Source: Perca fluviatilis
Lineage: Eukaryota; Chordata; Actinopteri; Perciformes; Percidae
Direction: 5' to 3'
NCBI RefSeq assembly: GCF_010015445.1
Contig: NC_053129.1
Coordinates: 17,623,249 to 17,687,248 of the forward strand
DNA: 64,000 bases
This document shows, piece by piece, positions 1-15,976 of the stretch (its first letter is position 1; every line of letters starts with the position of its first letter). The notes beneath the pieces are model-generated. The model saw only the letters and a program-made list of their open reading frames with translations. It had not been told where the DNA came from and made no database searches. Position numbers and translations under genes: made by a program.

Positions 1-277
1 TCAATCAGATGCCTTTATTATATACATACCTCTACGTTGCCTGTCATTTTTTTCCTATTTAAAAACACTTAAGCATTGTTTGTTTTTGTTGTTAAGGATA
101 AAGGTTATTCTAGGGTTTATTTTTCAGACCGTTCAGGCACTGGCTAATGCTGTAAGCATGGCCTCTTTGAACACTGCATGGTCTTATGTTGCTTCAAAAA
201 CTAAAATGAATGTACTGCCAAACCTCTTGACGGGTGACAGTGCTGAGTTAGCCGCCATACAAGTTTGTATGACTTAA
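1..277 (+). other. Possible terminal coding exon of an unidentified gene
   Basis: A T-rich tract ends in TTTTTCAG at about 120-127. An open frame of about 50 codons follows to a stop near 277, including LANAVSMASLNTAWSYV. The composition looks protein-like and free of simple repeat, and the acceptor is good, so it could be the last exon of a gene entering from the left. I do not recognise the peptide, and the human TBPL1 neighbour SLC2A12 does not end like this. It could equally be a chance ORF. Confidence 0.2.
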
Positions 278-301
278 CTATATGGCTGCTTTTGTAATTA
301 T

Positions 302-1029
302 GAATTATTTACTTAAACATTACAATCTAATGAGTTTGTGACTTTGTCCTGTGCCTTTCCAGCAATTTCCTAATACCAATTGTGTTTGTTAACTTTATTA
401 CTGGCCTACTTAAACGCTCATTTTGAATTCTTTGCCTTGTCTCAGGACCACTATAGTCTGGGACTAACCAGTAGCTGTGTTCAGTGAAAGCAAGTGTGAG
501 GGGTGGGGGGTGGGGGTGTCTGTGGCTCAACAATGCACCACCTGAAAAATAAAATATACCTGAACCCTTCAAAAATTTTCATTACATTCCAAAAACATTT
601 ACGACATCGATCTTGTTCTGTACATTGTCCAGTTTTGAAAAAACTTTCATATTTGCCTTGTGTTTAAAACCATTATTAGGAAATGTCGAGAAATGAAATA
701 AGTTGAGAAACAAGAACACATTTATAGTGAACTCACAACCAAACTAAGTAAGGAAATGTGACAAACCAACAATTAAAATAGACAGAGATAAATGCATATT
801 GTGAGGGGATTTGTGCATCTGCATAAGGACCTGCTCTTACTTGGTGTACTTACTGTATGTGTGACAGCCCAGACTCGGTCTGTGTTTTGACTGCTGTTAT
901 TCTCTATGGGCAAAAATATGGGTAATACAGTTGATGCCTTGATATTTGCGTTAACACGTCTATAATTAAGCCATGGACGGAGATTCTTCTAGAGAACGTG
1001 GCAAATGGGACGACTTCTTGTATATAGGG
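302..1029. other. Intergenic, nothing recognised
   Basis: AT-rich sequence 3' of tbpl1. It contains a short G-rich run near 497-520 and a short ORF near 973 that opens into the adjacent transposon. I see no conserved coding signal, RNA gene or clear repeat. Confidence 0.4.
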
Positions 1030-1033
1030 TTAA

Positions 1034-1557
1034 AGGTGAGGCTTCTCAGTGCTCATATTATGCTTTTTTGGCATTTCCCCTTTCCTTTACTGTGTTATAT
1101 ATCTTTTTTTGTGCATGTAATAGGCTTCCAAAGTGAAAAAGCCCAAAGTCAACCCCAAAGGGACTTACCATCTCCAACAGAAAACACTGTTCACAAACTG
1201 CTCCAAACAGCTCTGTTGTAGTCCAGCCTTTACTTCTGTGACGAACGTGCGTCACTTTGTAACACGTTATAATGCTCGCCTAGCTGCTAGCATAGCGCGC
1301 CCTCATACTCTGCAACTGACTAGCTAGCAGTGCTTACCTAGGTACTGCACATGTGCGACTCCCTACAAAGATGGAACAGATGTGAGATGTCTCACTCTGT
1401 AGCTAAAACAGAGAGCTCAACACACAGGGTGAAAAGAGGAGCTGCAGCAATGTGCAGTACAACAAGTTTTTTTTTTTTAATTAAAACCATGTAAACCTAT
1501 TCTGATATAACCTCTAAATACAATTATGAACCTGAAAATGAGCATAATATGAGCACC
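1034..1557. mobile_element. Non-autonomous DNA transposon (MITE) with TTAA ends
   Basis: Terminal inverted repeats: GCTCATATTATGC at 1051-1063 and GCATAATATGAGC at 1542-1554. TTAA lies outside each end (1030-1033 and 1558-1561), as expected for a TTAA-targeting class such as piggyBac or Kolobok. The left end carries about 10 extra bases compared with the right. I recognise the internal sequence as a repeat common in spiny-rayed fish genomes. The small ORFs in it are not genes. Confidence 0.75.
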
Positions 1558-2008
1558 TTAACATACTGACTCTTCGCAATGGTCACAACGGTAAGCGTTA
1601 AAATGGTTAGATAGTTGAAAACTGGTCTTCTGTGTGCATGCAAAAACACCCAGAGCTAATTAAGAGCAGATAACTTCCAACCCTTTCAGTGTCAGTCAAG
1701 TTTAAAAGGAGCAGTTTCCGCTGAAGGATTTGATGTTTGAAAGACGTACTTGCGAGTTTAGGCTGTTAAAATCACAAGAGCCACACAATCCACAACATCA
1801 ATAACATTTTGTGAGAGGGACACTTTAAGACTCCAACTAGGGTTGTTGATATCCAGTCCGTTCATTGTGTTAGAAGTTTGTGGCTGTTTGCCGCACAGCG
1901 ATAAAATCAAGCAAGTAAATCCAACGAGAAGTTGCTTCCTCACTTGTAACAAACGAATCAGATGTGCCATCTCTTTCCGCCATTCCCACCATCTTGGACT
2001 TTTTTCTT

Positions 2009-5000
2009 CTATTTGTAGCGGGGTTTCTGACACTCGAACAGTAGTGGGTAGACCTGCTCAACAGCTGTGGCCACATTCTGTACATTTGGTCCTGAATAAT
2101 GGGATAGAGAGAAGCGGGGTTGGGATGAGAGCATACGAAAATAAATGACAAAAACAGAGAAAAAACAATAACCCCACATTCAGACAAATTGAGAATCGCA
2201 GATACCATCACGACAGTCGTTTGGGCCATGTTTAGCCTAATCCATGACACAAAGAGGGCATATTTCACTCAGTAAAATTCCTTGAGGAATTGGGTTATTT
2301 ACAAACCCCTTTTCTGGTTCTAACAGACCATAAAAGTCCATTATGACAACGTGACCTCAATCCCTTACGCTGGTGTGCCCTCTATGTGTACGTAAAGGAG
2401 GGCGAGAGAGGTTACTGTCTGAATGTTTGTGTGTAGGAATGTAAATGTGAGAGGTACCTGTAACTGTGATGCTGCCAGTAGAGAACACCTGTATAGTAGC
2501 CTTGATATGTTTGATCCTGTACGTGGCAGCAGGATGGAGCTCTGGTTCATAACTGACAAACACAAACAAACACATTGTTAAGTATCGTACACTAAAGGCT
2601 TTCAGCACATATATCTCAAAACAAGTACATATACAGCTTTGAGGTTTGTTTTACATGATGCCAGCAGTACTCCATATGTTGTCACATAAACAAGTGAATC
2701 AGAGGCTGGCCACACCAACACTAGGACTGGGTATCGTTAAAAAAAATTCCGATACCGTGAATTCCTGAATTTTTACGATACCAATTTTATAAAAATCCAT
2801 TTTAACTAAAAGAAATAACATTTCGTTACTTTTTTTTTTCTCCAGCTCCTTCACACCTATGGTGACGCACACTGTAGTCAAGCCTCTCAAAATACAAAAC
2901 ACACATTTGAGCCCCGTCTGAGCTTTTCCTGCCTGCCCTTTACGACATAACGTTAGACAGCCAATCACAAGCATTGTTAGATCATGGTAGAAACATGCTG
3001 CATGCTTATTGGCTCACTGACGCTGATGAGATTTAGGCTATGTTTAGACGTTAATGATCTGAAGAGAAAACGCAAAAGTGGCGTTGCGTTCTCACTTTTT
3101 ATTCTGCGTTTAGACGAGCGTTTTGGAGGGGGGGGGGATGTGCATACATATGGTGACGCAAAAGTGTGTGAAATTCAATGTAGTATGCACACCAGGCGGC
3201 TAGGTGGTAGTGTGAAGCACTGCCACACAACACCGCCAAGTCCGCGCGCCTGCGTAGAACCTTCCTTCTACTTCTCTCCCTCTCCTCTCCTTAGTAGCGC
3301 AAAACCAAAGCGAAGTGAACAACAAAAGCTGACAATTTTGTCTGGACAGACGAGAAGGTGGAGCTATTGCTCCAAACAACCTTAGATTACAAAGGCACAA
3401 CAGGGCGTGGACTGGGAGTCAAAATATATGTCAAAATATATAGACATATGGATCGAATTTCTTCAGCAGCATCCTGTACCTGGAGGGTACACGAGAAAGA
3501 CGCTATCTGTAAAAGTCTGATATCATCAAAGCTGAAAGCCATCCGGACCAAGTATAAGTAGGCTGTGTATACCCAACTAAGTAGGCTGTGTATACCCAAC
3601 GGCGGAGTTGCCATGGGCGAGTAATCACTCTATATTTGATTTATGTAATGAAATATGGGGTGCCACCGTAAGCAGATCGGAGCAGTCTTTTGCGTTTTTA
3701 CCCTTTAGACGGGAAGGCGACGGTGGAGCGTTTTTAAGATTTCCACTCTGGAGGGTGGTTTCACTTTTTTGCGTTTTTAGGCCCCAAAAACGCCTTCGCC
3801 GTCTAAACGAAAGGCACATCTGATAAAATATTTTGTCGTTTTCACCCGCGAGCGTTGTCGTGTAAACTGGGCCTTACTCCTTAGGTATTGTAATTTGGTA
3901 TTGAATGACAAGGCATTTTTCAATACTCGATCGCTGCCTTATAGTATGGAAGTTCAGTACCCAGCCCTAACGAACACACACCAACATCTTCTGTCTGCTT
4001 GTGGCGCCCAATGCATTCTAAAGCTGACCAGTGCTCCCACCACTAGAGGTCATCCTGTCCATGAAAATAGTGAATCACTAAAAGTAAAAAGTGTAACATT
4101 TTAAACAGGGCTATTTACTTCATAATACATGTATTAAGGGGTCTCTGGTAAAGCTAAATCGTTAATGACAATATAGGTACTTATGACATTGATCTGTATA
4201 TTTTAATATACAAGAAATATGGAACAAAAAAAATCAATGAACCAAAATGAGCTTTATAAAACTTTCTGGACTGACATCTGAGGGGTCTGTACTGCGACAG
4301 GAGGAAAAATCAGTACAATTGATTATTTCTAAACACTGCTCTGGCCGATCTGGATGCTGATAAAAGTGAGGATTTTAATGAGTGTGATGATGGTGGTTGT
4401 GATGTATAATACTGTTTTTACCTGGCAATGGGTCGGTTGTTCTTAGTAAAGTCTATGAGGTGGATTGCAAACGGCATGGAGCAAACTGCCAGGACATTCA
4501 CAACTTTGAAGGCTGAAAATCTCACCTGAACACACAAACATGCACAGACACACATATGAATGAATTTATACTTACACACTTTCACATTAAAGGAGGACAG
4601 TTGTCTTTCAATCTTGGTCTCATGGCCTCAGTGTTGGTAAATCTACCTATAAGTTAGCTTCATTTGTACTCACTCCAGTTATTGCAGAAGTATAAGCAAA
4701 TATAAAGCACAGATAGCAGCGAACCTGCAGATAACATGCTGCTGTTTTGTTTACGATTCAGGAGAGGTGACCTGGCTAAACCAAATGAGAATTCAATGGA
4801 AAAATAATCATGTACACACAGTCAGTATCTTTGTGTTCATGAAAGAGCTGCTTTAACGCCTGACCCCGATTTTCGGCTGGGCGCGTCTGTGCTGCGTTCC
4901 GGCTGCGCCGCGGTTTTATTCGGTCCTCCACCGCGCGCCATACCTCACTGACTCGCAGATTTTATTGTCTCTACAAGTACTTGAAAGAACAATCACGTGT

Positions 5001-6035
5001 GTTTAAGCTAGTATCTACCTTCCACTCCAAGCACTCCTAAAATTAAACTCCATGCATTCTCTTTTCTGGTGTTACAAAAAAGGATTTGTGATGTCTATTA
5101 GGTGTTTCCACCTCAAGATGAATCTCTCGACGTCCATGGTGTTGTAGAGGAGAAATATACAATATTGGGGGGGGGGTCTTTTGGTAAATTGACTGGATGC
5201 CACTGCTGTTTCACTTCCTGCCCGGCTGTTCGAACGGCCCGCGGATCGTGGTAAAATAGACCTGTCGCGTATCTTTAGCGGAGCGGAGAGCTGCTTCACA
5301 CACGCTTCTGGGACACGCTGTGTCGCGGGTGGTGGAATATCAAGCATTGACTTGAATGGCTGCAATTGCTCGCACCGCCTCCGGAAGACCGGTGAAAAAT
5401 AGGGGTCAGTCTTCTTGGCACAAATTTATTCTTATTATACTAATCTACAGCCAGGCATACTGTCTACAAATAGGACAATACGACCAGGATTGTAAAAAAA
5501 AACTCAGCTAAAATCCCCTGAAACAACAGGTGCTTTCTTATAGACCTATTACTTGAGTCAATATTTACATTGTTACAAATATAACTTTTTTCAACACATA
5601 TTGAAATATAGTGATTGTGACAAACATTTCTAAACGTTTCTGTCTAATACTACAATTCAATTACTCTTAGAATTCTCCACAAAATTACTTCTGAAATACT
5701 CAAGAACATGAAGTGTAAATGTCAGTTCCAGGTTGAATTTATATTTCCATGCAAGACTTGAACCTTAACTAGACAATGTGAAATGCAAACCTTAAATCAA
5801 TGTTAAGCCTTATATAAGCCCTGTATCTGCATTGATATTCATGTTTCTGCATGATTTTCCAAAAAGTGGCATCTGTTATGATGCTGTTAACTAACAGTTA
5901 TGCTCACCTTGAAGCCCAGTTTCTGCAGAAGGCGTGCTAACCTGCGAGCACCCAGCTTTGCGTCATCCTCACTGAACAAAAGAGGGGAGCAAAGAGTCAG
6001 TGGTATACATACTGTATTATGGTTTTGGCATGTAA

Positions 6036-6067
<32 letters not shown>

Positions 6068-6698
6068 GGTGAGACAAATCGTAATGCCTCTGCATTACTG
6101 GCAACTGATGGAGGATCTTGCTCCAAAAATCAGCTGAAGACAACATTATTGCAACAACAACAGAGAGGCAAGACATCAGCAAGCAGCATTTCTTTCACCA
6201 GAGAAAATGAACAGGCCTTTGGCAACAGCAAGTCCATTTGTTATGTGTAGTTGCAGATTTTATTTACTGACTTCTAGTCAGTTAATGGTTTGTGTGTGTT
6301 TCATGTACAGAGTGTCTACCTTGTTGCTCCAGTGCAGATGATTTTCCCTGAGGACCAGATTGAGGCTGTTATCTTGGGTTTACGAAGCTTCATCAGGACT
6401 TTCTAAAAAATAAAAAGTGGTCAAAACTGTAATGCTGCCAACATGACCCATATCATAAGTGCAGTAAAGCTGTACATAATCAAAATAAAGGTGAGCTGTT
6501 TTTTTTGTTTTGTTTTTATCTCCACATGTAGAATCTCCTTCCCTCTTTCTTTGATATCCTTACCCCTACTTCCGGCTTATAGATGACATTGGTTCCCTCT
6601 AAGGCAATGGTGCGCAGGTTGAGGTGGCACCTGGTCCTGAAGGTTGCCACCACATTGGTGATAATGATATCAAGTGCTTCGTCATTGCTGGAATCCAT
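2009..6698 (-). CDS. tbpl1: TBP-like protein 1 (TRF2/TLF), six coding exons
   Basis: TBP-family general transcription factor. It binds TFIIA and TFIIB and drives TATA-less and germ-cell promoters in place of TBP (family knowledge). Coding exons on the minus strand, read in order: 6698-6564, 6402-6320, 5971-5908, 4525-4422, 2552-2458, 2091-2009. All junctions are GT/AG and the phases chain without a break to 187 aa and a TAG stop; human TBPL1 is 186 aa. Both TBP-core repeats are visible. The first runs from MDSSNDEALDIIITNVV through ALEGTNVIYK, LRKPKITASIWSSGKIICTG and LGARRLARLLQKLGF. The second runs from FKVVNVLAVC through SYEPELHPAATYRIK, STGSITVTG and a C-terminus ending KPRYK. As in other TBPL1 proteins, there is no long N-terminal domain like that of TBP. 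I chose the start because it matches the short family N-terminus. Recognition is by remembered family sequence, not a search, but the match is very close. Confidence 0.96.
2722..3969. mobile_element. hAT-like non-autonomous element
   Basis: It starts TAGGACTGGGTATCG and ends ACCCAGCCCTA, which are inverted-repeat termini. The flanking 8-mers are ACCAACAC (2714-2721) and ACGAACAC (3970-3977), a target-site duplication with one mismatch. An 8-bp duplication is the hAT signature. The element lies in the last tbpl1-side intergenic/intron block, between tbpl1 exons 5 and 4, and carries a second element inside it. Confidence 0.75.
3035..3874. mobile_element. DNA transposon nested in the hAT-like element
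   Basis: Its ends are inverted: AGGCTATGTTTAGACG at the left and CGTGTAAACTGGGCCT at the right. Subterminal sequence is also mirrored (AGCGTTTT / GCGTTTTTAGGC-type blocks). I recognise the family as a common fish MITE. No clean target-site duplication is visible. Confidence 0.55.
4855..5410. repeat. Probable GC-rich interspersed repeat in a tbpl1 intron
   Basis: Two GC-rich islands (about 4858-4945 and 5215-5395) stand out against AT-rich intron DNA. They resemble dispersed fish repeat sequence. I could not define the ends, and the short minus-strand ORF here has no recognisable domain. Confidence 0.35.
6036..6067. repeat. (AAT)n microsatellite
   Basis: About ten AAT units in the tbpl1 intron between exons 2 and 3. 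Confidence 0.95.
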
Positions 6699-6801
6699 GA
6701 GGAAGTGTGTGGTGCAGCAAGAGGACCACAGCTTTCTCCTCACACATTTATCATCAACGCCACAATCGCCACCATTACACGGACGGACAGGACAAGATGA
6801 G
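6699..6801 (-). other. tbpl1: tbpl1 5' UTR part of the start-codon exon
   Basis: Upstream of the tbpl1 ATG the minus strand shows a T/C-rich tract followed by CAG at 6804-6802. The start-codon exon therefore probably begins at 6801, with about 100 nt of 5' UTR, and a separate non-coding first exon lies further upstream. I could not place that first exon. It is probably in 7.0-8.1 kb. Confidence 0.5.
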
Positions 6802-8140
6802 CTGGAAGGGAAAAAAAGACCCAGGATTTATTTGTATTTTGAGAGTTAGAAATTATAAATGTCAGTTTATGACGAAGAAGAACATTTTCTTATTTGATTA
6901 AACATGTTTCACGCACACGCACACAGCCACAGAAACTATGTAATTATTTTCCAAAATGCCTTTGTTTTGATTGTTCTCATGAGGGCCATTAGCACATCTT
7001 AGAGTCCAATCAACTAACACACGCACACACATAGGGACTATGTGTAAATGCTGTTGTTACACCTGAATACAAATTAATTACACGTTAAAATGTTATGGAG
7101 TGGGCTTAACTTGTCACCTTACTTGCAGTAACGTTACCAATTCATCTGCTTCTCAAGCTATGTGGTCCCCTTCTACTTGAGATATAGCTAGGAGAGTGAC
7201 TCAAAACAGGAATCGCATAGGCATCTGCAAGACATTATAAGTAATGTAAAACATATCGGAACGTTATATATTTTTAAATGTACTTCTACGCTATTTTAGC
7301 CATGTATTAACGTTAGCTTGACGTGATATTGATAAAGCCTGATACGTTAGCGCTAGCTAACGTTAACGTTACTCCTTTTTGCTATTACCAAACAACACAA
7401 ATTAAATGATGTATCGGAGGCTTAACGCGATATATAATGCATGTATAATTAAATACGTGAACGCGTATGGTAAGTAAGGTATAGCTCGCAGTAGTTTTGT
7501 CTAAAATGTAGCTATCTAAGGTTCGTTGACGTTATCGTTATTGTCATCCCAGTGTTGTATCGCATAGCAACGCAACTGGTAAGCTTGTTTAACGTTAAGG
7601 AATTGATGCTAAACTAGCTAGCTAATCTTGCCAGCCTAACAACCCCGGCTGTCAACTGTTAATCGCAAACTAACGTTAATTCAGCATGACTGAATGCATT
7701 AACTAACCTGATGTTGTGGCCTGAATCCCACTGAAATTAAGGACTAAAAACAAACCGTAACGATACCACACTACTGCACAGCTAGCTAATGTTGTGAATA
7801 AAGCTATCTGTTAGCTAGCAACAAAGAAAGTGCACAGGCAGTAATGAATGAAAAGTTATAGCTAAGCTAGCTAGCAGGCTAGCTGTCTAACGTTATACTG
7901 AGGACGAGGTTAGTTCCAGGTGGGTTTGCGTGTTAATGGCAAATGTGTGTATCTGAAATGTATGCTTTAATTATTTAGCTACCTCTTCAGCTAGCTCAGT
8001 GCTGTAACCCCGAGACATAAACAGTCCAGTCAACGGTGGAATTTGTAGACAAACCCCTTCCTCCACGGACTATTGACCAACAGCGAGCAATCCACCTTCC
8101 TGTTTCAGCTTTCAAAATAAAATCAGGGTCACCTAGTGAA
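6802..8140 (-). promoter_or_regulatory. 5' flank of tbpl1 (probable first exon and promoter)
   Basis: No ORF of note. The stretch is rich in short motifs such as AACGTTAGCTAG, which are common in fish intergenic DNA. It should hold the non-coding first exon and promoter of tbpl1 by position alone. I see no clear TATA box, as expected for a housekeeping-type gene, and could not fix a transcription start. Confidence 0.3.
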
Positions 8141-8149
8141 CTTCAAAAT

Positions 8150-9870
8150 AACTACATCTTCCGGTTACAACTTTCGAATACATATTTATATTTATAGTAA
8201 CTTAAAAAGCCAATGCTTTTTACACTCCAAACCATAAAGCTGCATACAGGTTTTCTAAAATTGCAAAATAGGAACAGAACAACTATGGAAACAGCATAAA
8301 CATCATGTGCAAGTTGTGATAAAATAATTAGTTAAACATAGATTTTATTTAGACATAAATTTATGAAAAAACAAATTACAAACAATGAAAACAGGTACAA
8401 ACATGAGCAAAAAGATTAAGTAAGAGTTAAGTACACATTATTATTAAAAAAACTAAACAATTGTATCTCTATATTATGTGTGAACTGAATTCCTTTGAAG
8501 ATCAAATGATAACGGTTCTTTTCTCCAGATGATATTTCATTAACTGCATTAAAACCTGTGGAAATGTTTTAGTAACAAAGCTACATTGAATGGCGAAAAA
8601 AATCACAATTAACCCTATCAGATGGACTTGAACAGCAAGGTTAAAAAGTGATACCTTGCGCCCAGAGCCATAGAGAGAGAAATTTACAGAAGTGTACTCT
8701 CTCACTCTGCTTGCGCCGCCATGTGGACAAAGAGGGTTGTCTAGTGAGGACAGAAAAATGACATCATTTTAAGAAAAGCTCAGGTTTTCTACACCATGCC
8801 CTGCAGAATGAGCTCCCAACCTAATTCTAGTTATTAGTACACTTGTTATGAATGAATTTTGATTCATTAAAAGTTATTATTTGCATGTCAAAGTAAGGTT
8901 TAAAATGCTCATTGACTGGAGCCAAATCCTGTGTCCACAAATTTGCCTTTGTGATCATCCACGGCTGCCAATATTACACTTAACAGGCTTATGTTAACAC
9001 CATTTCCATATAACAATGTGTAACTTTCTTTCAATGTTTATGGTGTATTGACATTTAGGCTATGTGGATTATAACATCTCTGAGGAAAATGAGCACATCT
9101 GGTCAGTAAATGCTCTTCTAGGAATTCTGGACAGGCTACAAAAGAGGAGAAAGGAGTAAAGTTTGGAGGCGATGGGGAATGTTTGTGTTATCAACGAGAG
9201 AGTTCACAGCCGCTCCTGTGGCTAAATTCACTAAAATCATGAATGAATTCAGTGAATGGATGATGTCCTGTGGTGTCTTCACACTGTCGCATCCTGATCA
9301 TGACCTTTAGGCAGGCCGATCATGACTTTATGAGGTTTTGCGTTGATTATACTTTTCTTTTATCTTACTTTACTTTGTGTAACTTTGCACAACACTGCAT
9401 GAAAGTCAAACTGATAAGAATGACATATCATCTTTATGAAAGTTGTTTTAACTAAACACAGATTCAAGTATGTGTGAGTCTAAGTGTGTATGTGTGTGTA
9501 CTAATATTCATATGTATTTGTTTTTGTGTGTTTATATCCATAACTTATTGCTTGCTTATATACACACTTGTGCATTGTGTCCTGTAACCCAGCTCTTCTG
9601 CTCAGACCACTGCAAACACTTCTCCCTCCTGGCCTATGTCCAAGCAAAACAGAAAAATAACTTCTTTATGATTCAGCCTTGTTGTTATTGTTCTTCCTCC
9701 CTGGTTACCAAATTGTCTCTCATTTAATCCTCCTGGGCTTCTCCTGGTGATATATAGCCTTGTAATTCACATCCATTCTGCAGAAGAGCCTTGTTCAGAT
9801 GTCCCAAGATGTTTACTATAAATGCTTGGATTTAGAGCAGGTTAGGAAAGTCAGACCACTCGCATTGATG
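8150..9870. other. Intergenic, nothing recognised
   Basis: AT-rich. The ORFs are short and have no recognisable domain. I see no RNA gene and no clear transposon end. Confidence 0.4.
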
Positions 9871-9873
9871 GTG

Positions 9874-13173
<3,300 letters not shown>

Positions 13174-13500
13174 AAAGAGTCTTCTAAACTTTGTGCTGGT
13201 AAAGGTCTGAATTTGGGTGGAATGGGGGGGTGGGAGGTGTTGACATAGAAGGATGTTTTGGGGTGGCGTTTGGGGAGCGAGTTGGGGTGAAGGTGTAGAA
13301 TGATGATAGGAAGGAGGGATATGTGATAAGGGTTGTTGTGTTTTAGCGGCTAAGAGTTTGGGAGTATGGTTTTGTACGGTGTGTGTTGTTGTTGCATGTT
13401 TGCAGACATGCACACAATTTCTAATTGATCTGCTTTTACTCATACTTGCGTCTGTGTGAGATAAAACAAAGTAACAAAAATCTCCCACTCATATGCAAGC

Positions 13501-13563
13501 AACACACACACACACACACACACAAATGCATGCCCACGCACACACACACACACAGACACACAC
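13501..13563. repeat. (CA)n microsatellite, interrupted
   Basis: CA tracts broken by AATGCATGCCCACG and a CAGA variant. Confidence 0.9.
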
Positions 13564-13692
13564 ATACTGATATCTAAATTAATGGTCTCCTTGGGGAGTC
13601 ATCCAAAGGCCACGGGCGTTTGGGAGAAAAGATTCTTGGAAAAAGGCTTCATCATCAGAACATGTGCTCATTAGTAACCCCATCTTAGCCAT

Positions 13693-13695
<3 letters not shown>

Positions 13696-13748
<53 letters not shown>
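13696..13748. repeat. (GA)n microsatellite
   Basis: About 53 bp of pure GA. Confidence 0.97.
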
Positions 13749-13750
<2 letters not shown>

Positions 13751-14629
13751 GCACTAAGGAATACGTGGACAAGGTCATATACTTATAATGTTGAAGAGGT
13801 ATTTACTTTACAGTCTCTCCATATGATGATGAAAGTGGTAGACAGAGGCGAATGTGGAATCAGTCGTTGGTGTGAGGAGGAGAGACACAGGTAATGAGGT
13901 AAAGAGCATAAATGGTTCAAAGAAAGTCCAGACACAAAAAAAAGAGTAAAAAAAGAAAGATTCTCAGCGAGTTAGACTCCCTCTGTCTCCTTCAGTCTCA
14001 CTCTGCGCAGGAAGTCATTAAAGAGTAAGCCAATAAAGCTGTGTCAGATATATTGTATCCCCATCCTCCACAGGGATATAAAATATTGGCCTCCCATTCT
14101 CATCAGACACAGGGATCAGCATTTTACAGGCTCACGATGTCCTCCTTTGGAGTTCAGAGAGTTTACTGAAGTTATCAACTGTCTTGTTGTTAGTTTTCAA
14201 CATAATTGTTTCCGGTTTTATTGAGCATGACTCATACGAAAGGGGCATCCTGGGTAACAAAGGTTTTAAATGTGGAAATGTTCATCTTAACAAGTCAGCA
14301 ACTCAAGCATTGGGCCTTGAAGTTTGGTTTTTGGCCACTAAAACAACAATTAACTTGATTTGGGAATGATCCTTATCTGGAAAGCTGCTTTAATCAAATG
14401 TGGCCACGAGGAGGCACATAAACATCAAACAAACATCATATCCTAGCTCATAAAGTTGTTATAGTATTGTGTTAGCATACGATTGTCAATTGCAATTATG
14501 TGTTTTGCAGCCACTGAGCACCATTACATTCATTCGGAGTAATCTTGTAAGGCTACCTGACGAATGTAAATGCAATATTAGCTTTGTTTTGGTCATCAAC
14601 TCCTTAGAAAGAAATCTAGCTATTTAGCT

Positions 14630-15270
14630 TGCTACTGTAGATGATCAACCAGGTACTTCAACTTCCTATGTCTGCTGTTTGGTGCTGGACAGGTAGCAAA
14701 CAGTGGGTTTATTAGAGCGTTTTGCTAGAAGCCATTGCATATGAGGGTTGATGAGAGTGGTAAGATTGCAACATACACTAGATTTGCAGAGCTTAAAACC
14801 TATACAATGAGCTAAAAAAGGCTACAATAAATTAATAAAAAAACTAAAGGCAGGCTATAGATAGCTAAAAACAGACTTCCAACAACTTCTGAGGGAAATA
14901 TATGCCTCTTTAGCTGCTCTATGTTCACCAGCTAGTTGCTAACTTTGTTTGACTACTGTTTGGTGCTGGGCTGGTAGCCATTGTTTTTTTATTTATTTAA
15001 TTTGTAGCTTTTTATGTGAAATGGGTTGCTTGCACAACAGATAATTATCACCCACCTCTGCAGTTCCCCTCAGCTCTAAAGATCTCATTATTCTGGTTCT
15101 GTTCAACGTTTCTGTTTTGGTTTAATTGGGTTCTTTCTATCCTCCCACCACCACCACCAACCAGACAGACAGCACCTAGCTACTGTAGGTAACATAGTAG
15201 AGTTTTTAGCAGCTAAAGAGCCAGATATTTCCCTCAGGAGTTGGTGGAGACCAAAACACAGCTAAAAGAG
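14630..15270. repeat. Probable dispersed fish repeat
   Basis: The phrase GTTTGGTGCTGG occurs twice in direct orientation (near 14680 and 14960). CCCTCAGGAGTTGGTGGAGA near 15232 pairs in inverted sense with TCTGAGGGAAATAT near 14889. I recognise these phrases as part of a dispersed fish repeat family. The ends are not resolved. Confidence 0.45.
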
Positions 15271-15552
15271 AGTGAATATGTTGCTATGTATTTCCTGAAT
15301 GTGTAAATTGTTAACTGTTTGCTAACAAGTGATAACATGGCACACTTGTGTTTAAGGTAGTTTATGCAGCTGCCTAGCCAAAAATCAGATCATGCAAGTA
15401 AAAGAAATAAAATAAATTCTTGTAACATACTTTGACATTTAACAATGTTGGGAATCAATGCAATGACTCATGTTGCGGGGGAACTCCACTGGAAACCGGT
15501 GAGCTTATTATTACTCAGTACTAGCTTAAGCATAACATTTTATACACCGATG

Positions 15553-15615
15553 GGGTTTGTTTGTGTGTGTGTGTGTGTCTGTGGGTGTTCAACCCCACAC
15601 ACACACACACACACA
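15553..15615. repeat. Facing (GT)n and (CA)n tracts
   Basis: A GT tract (about 15560-15577) is followed within 20 bases by a CA tract (15596-15615). They can fold as an imperfect hairpin. Confidence 0.85.
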
Positions 15616-15868
15616 ATGGAAGTGGTTGATACATGCTCTTTCTTTGTACTCTGTCTTGTTTCCCTCTTCAGATTCAGTTTTTTTTAACATATTTGTTAAA
15701 GTATTTTATATCTTGTGCAAACAGAGAGGCTAGTTTGGAGGAAAAATAAGCAGCCCCTGTTGCTTTTTCTGTCGATAAGACTCTTCCAAAATAAATATGC
15801 ACCATATTAGAAATAGAGCAAGAAGAGAATGTGTGTCATGGAAATTTTTAGTGTACTAGTGTGTTTTA

Positions 15869-15910
15869 TAGATAGATAGATGGATAGATGGATAGATAGA
15901 TGGATAGATG

Positions 15911-15976
<66 letters not shown>
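15869..15976. repeat. (GATA)n microsatellite with GATG variants
   Basis: About 108 bp of tetranucleotide repeat, with GATG variants in the left third and pure GATA to the right. Confidence 0.97.

Noticed and set aside
973..1327. ORFs including one starting MDGDSSRERGKW
   Set aside because: Most of the length lies inside a TTAA-flanked MITE; no protein family.
1758..2268. Overlapping ORFs on both strands
   Set aside because: They cover the last tbpl1 exon in wrong frames and its 3' UTR.
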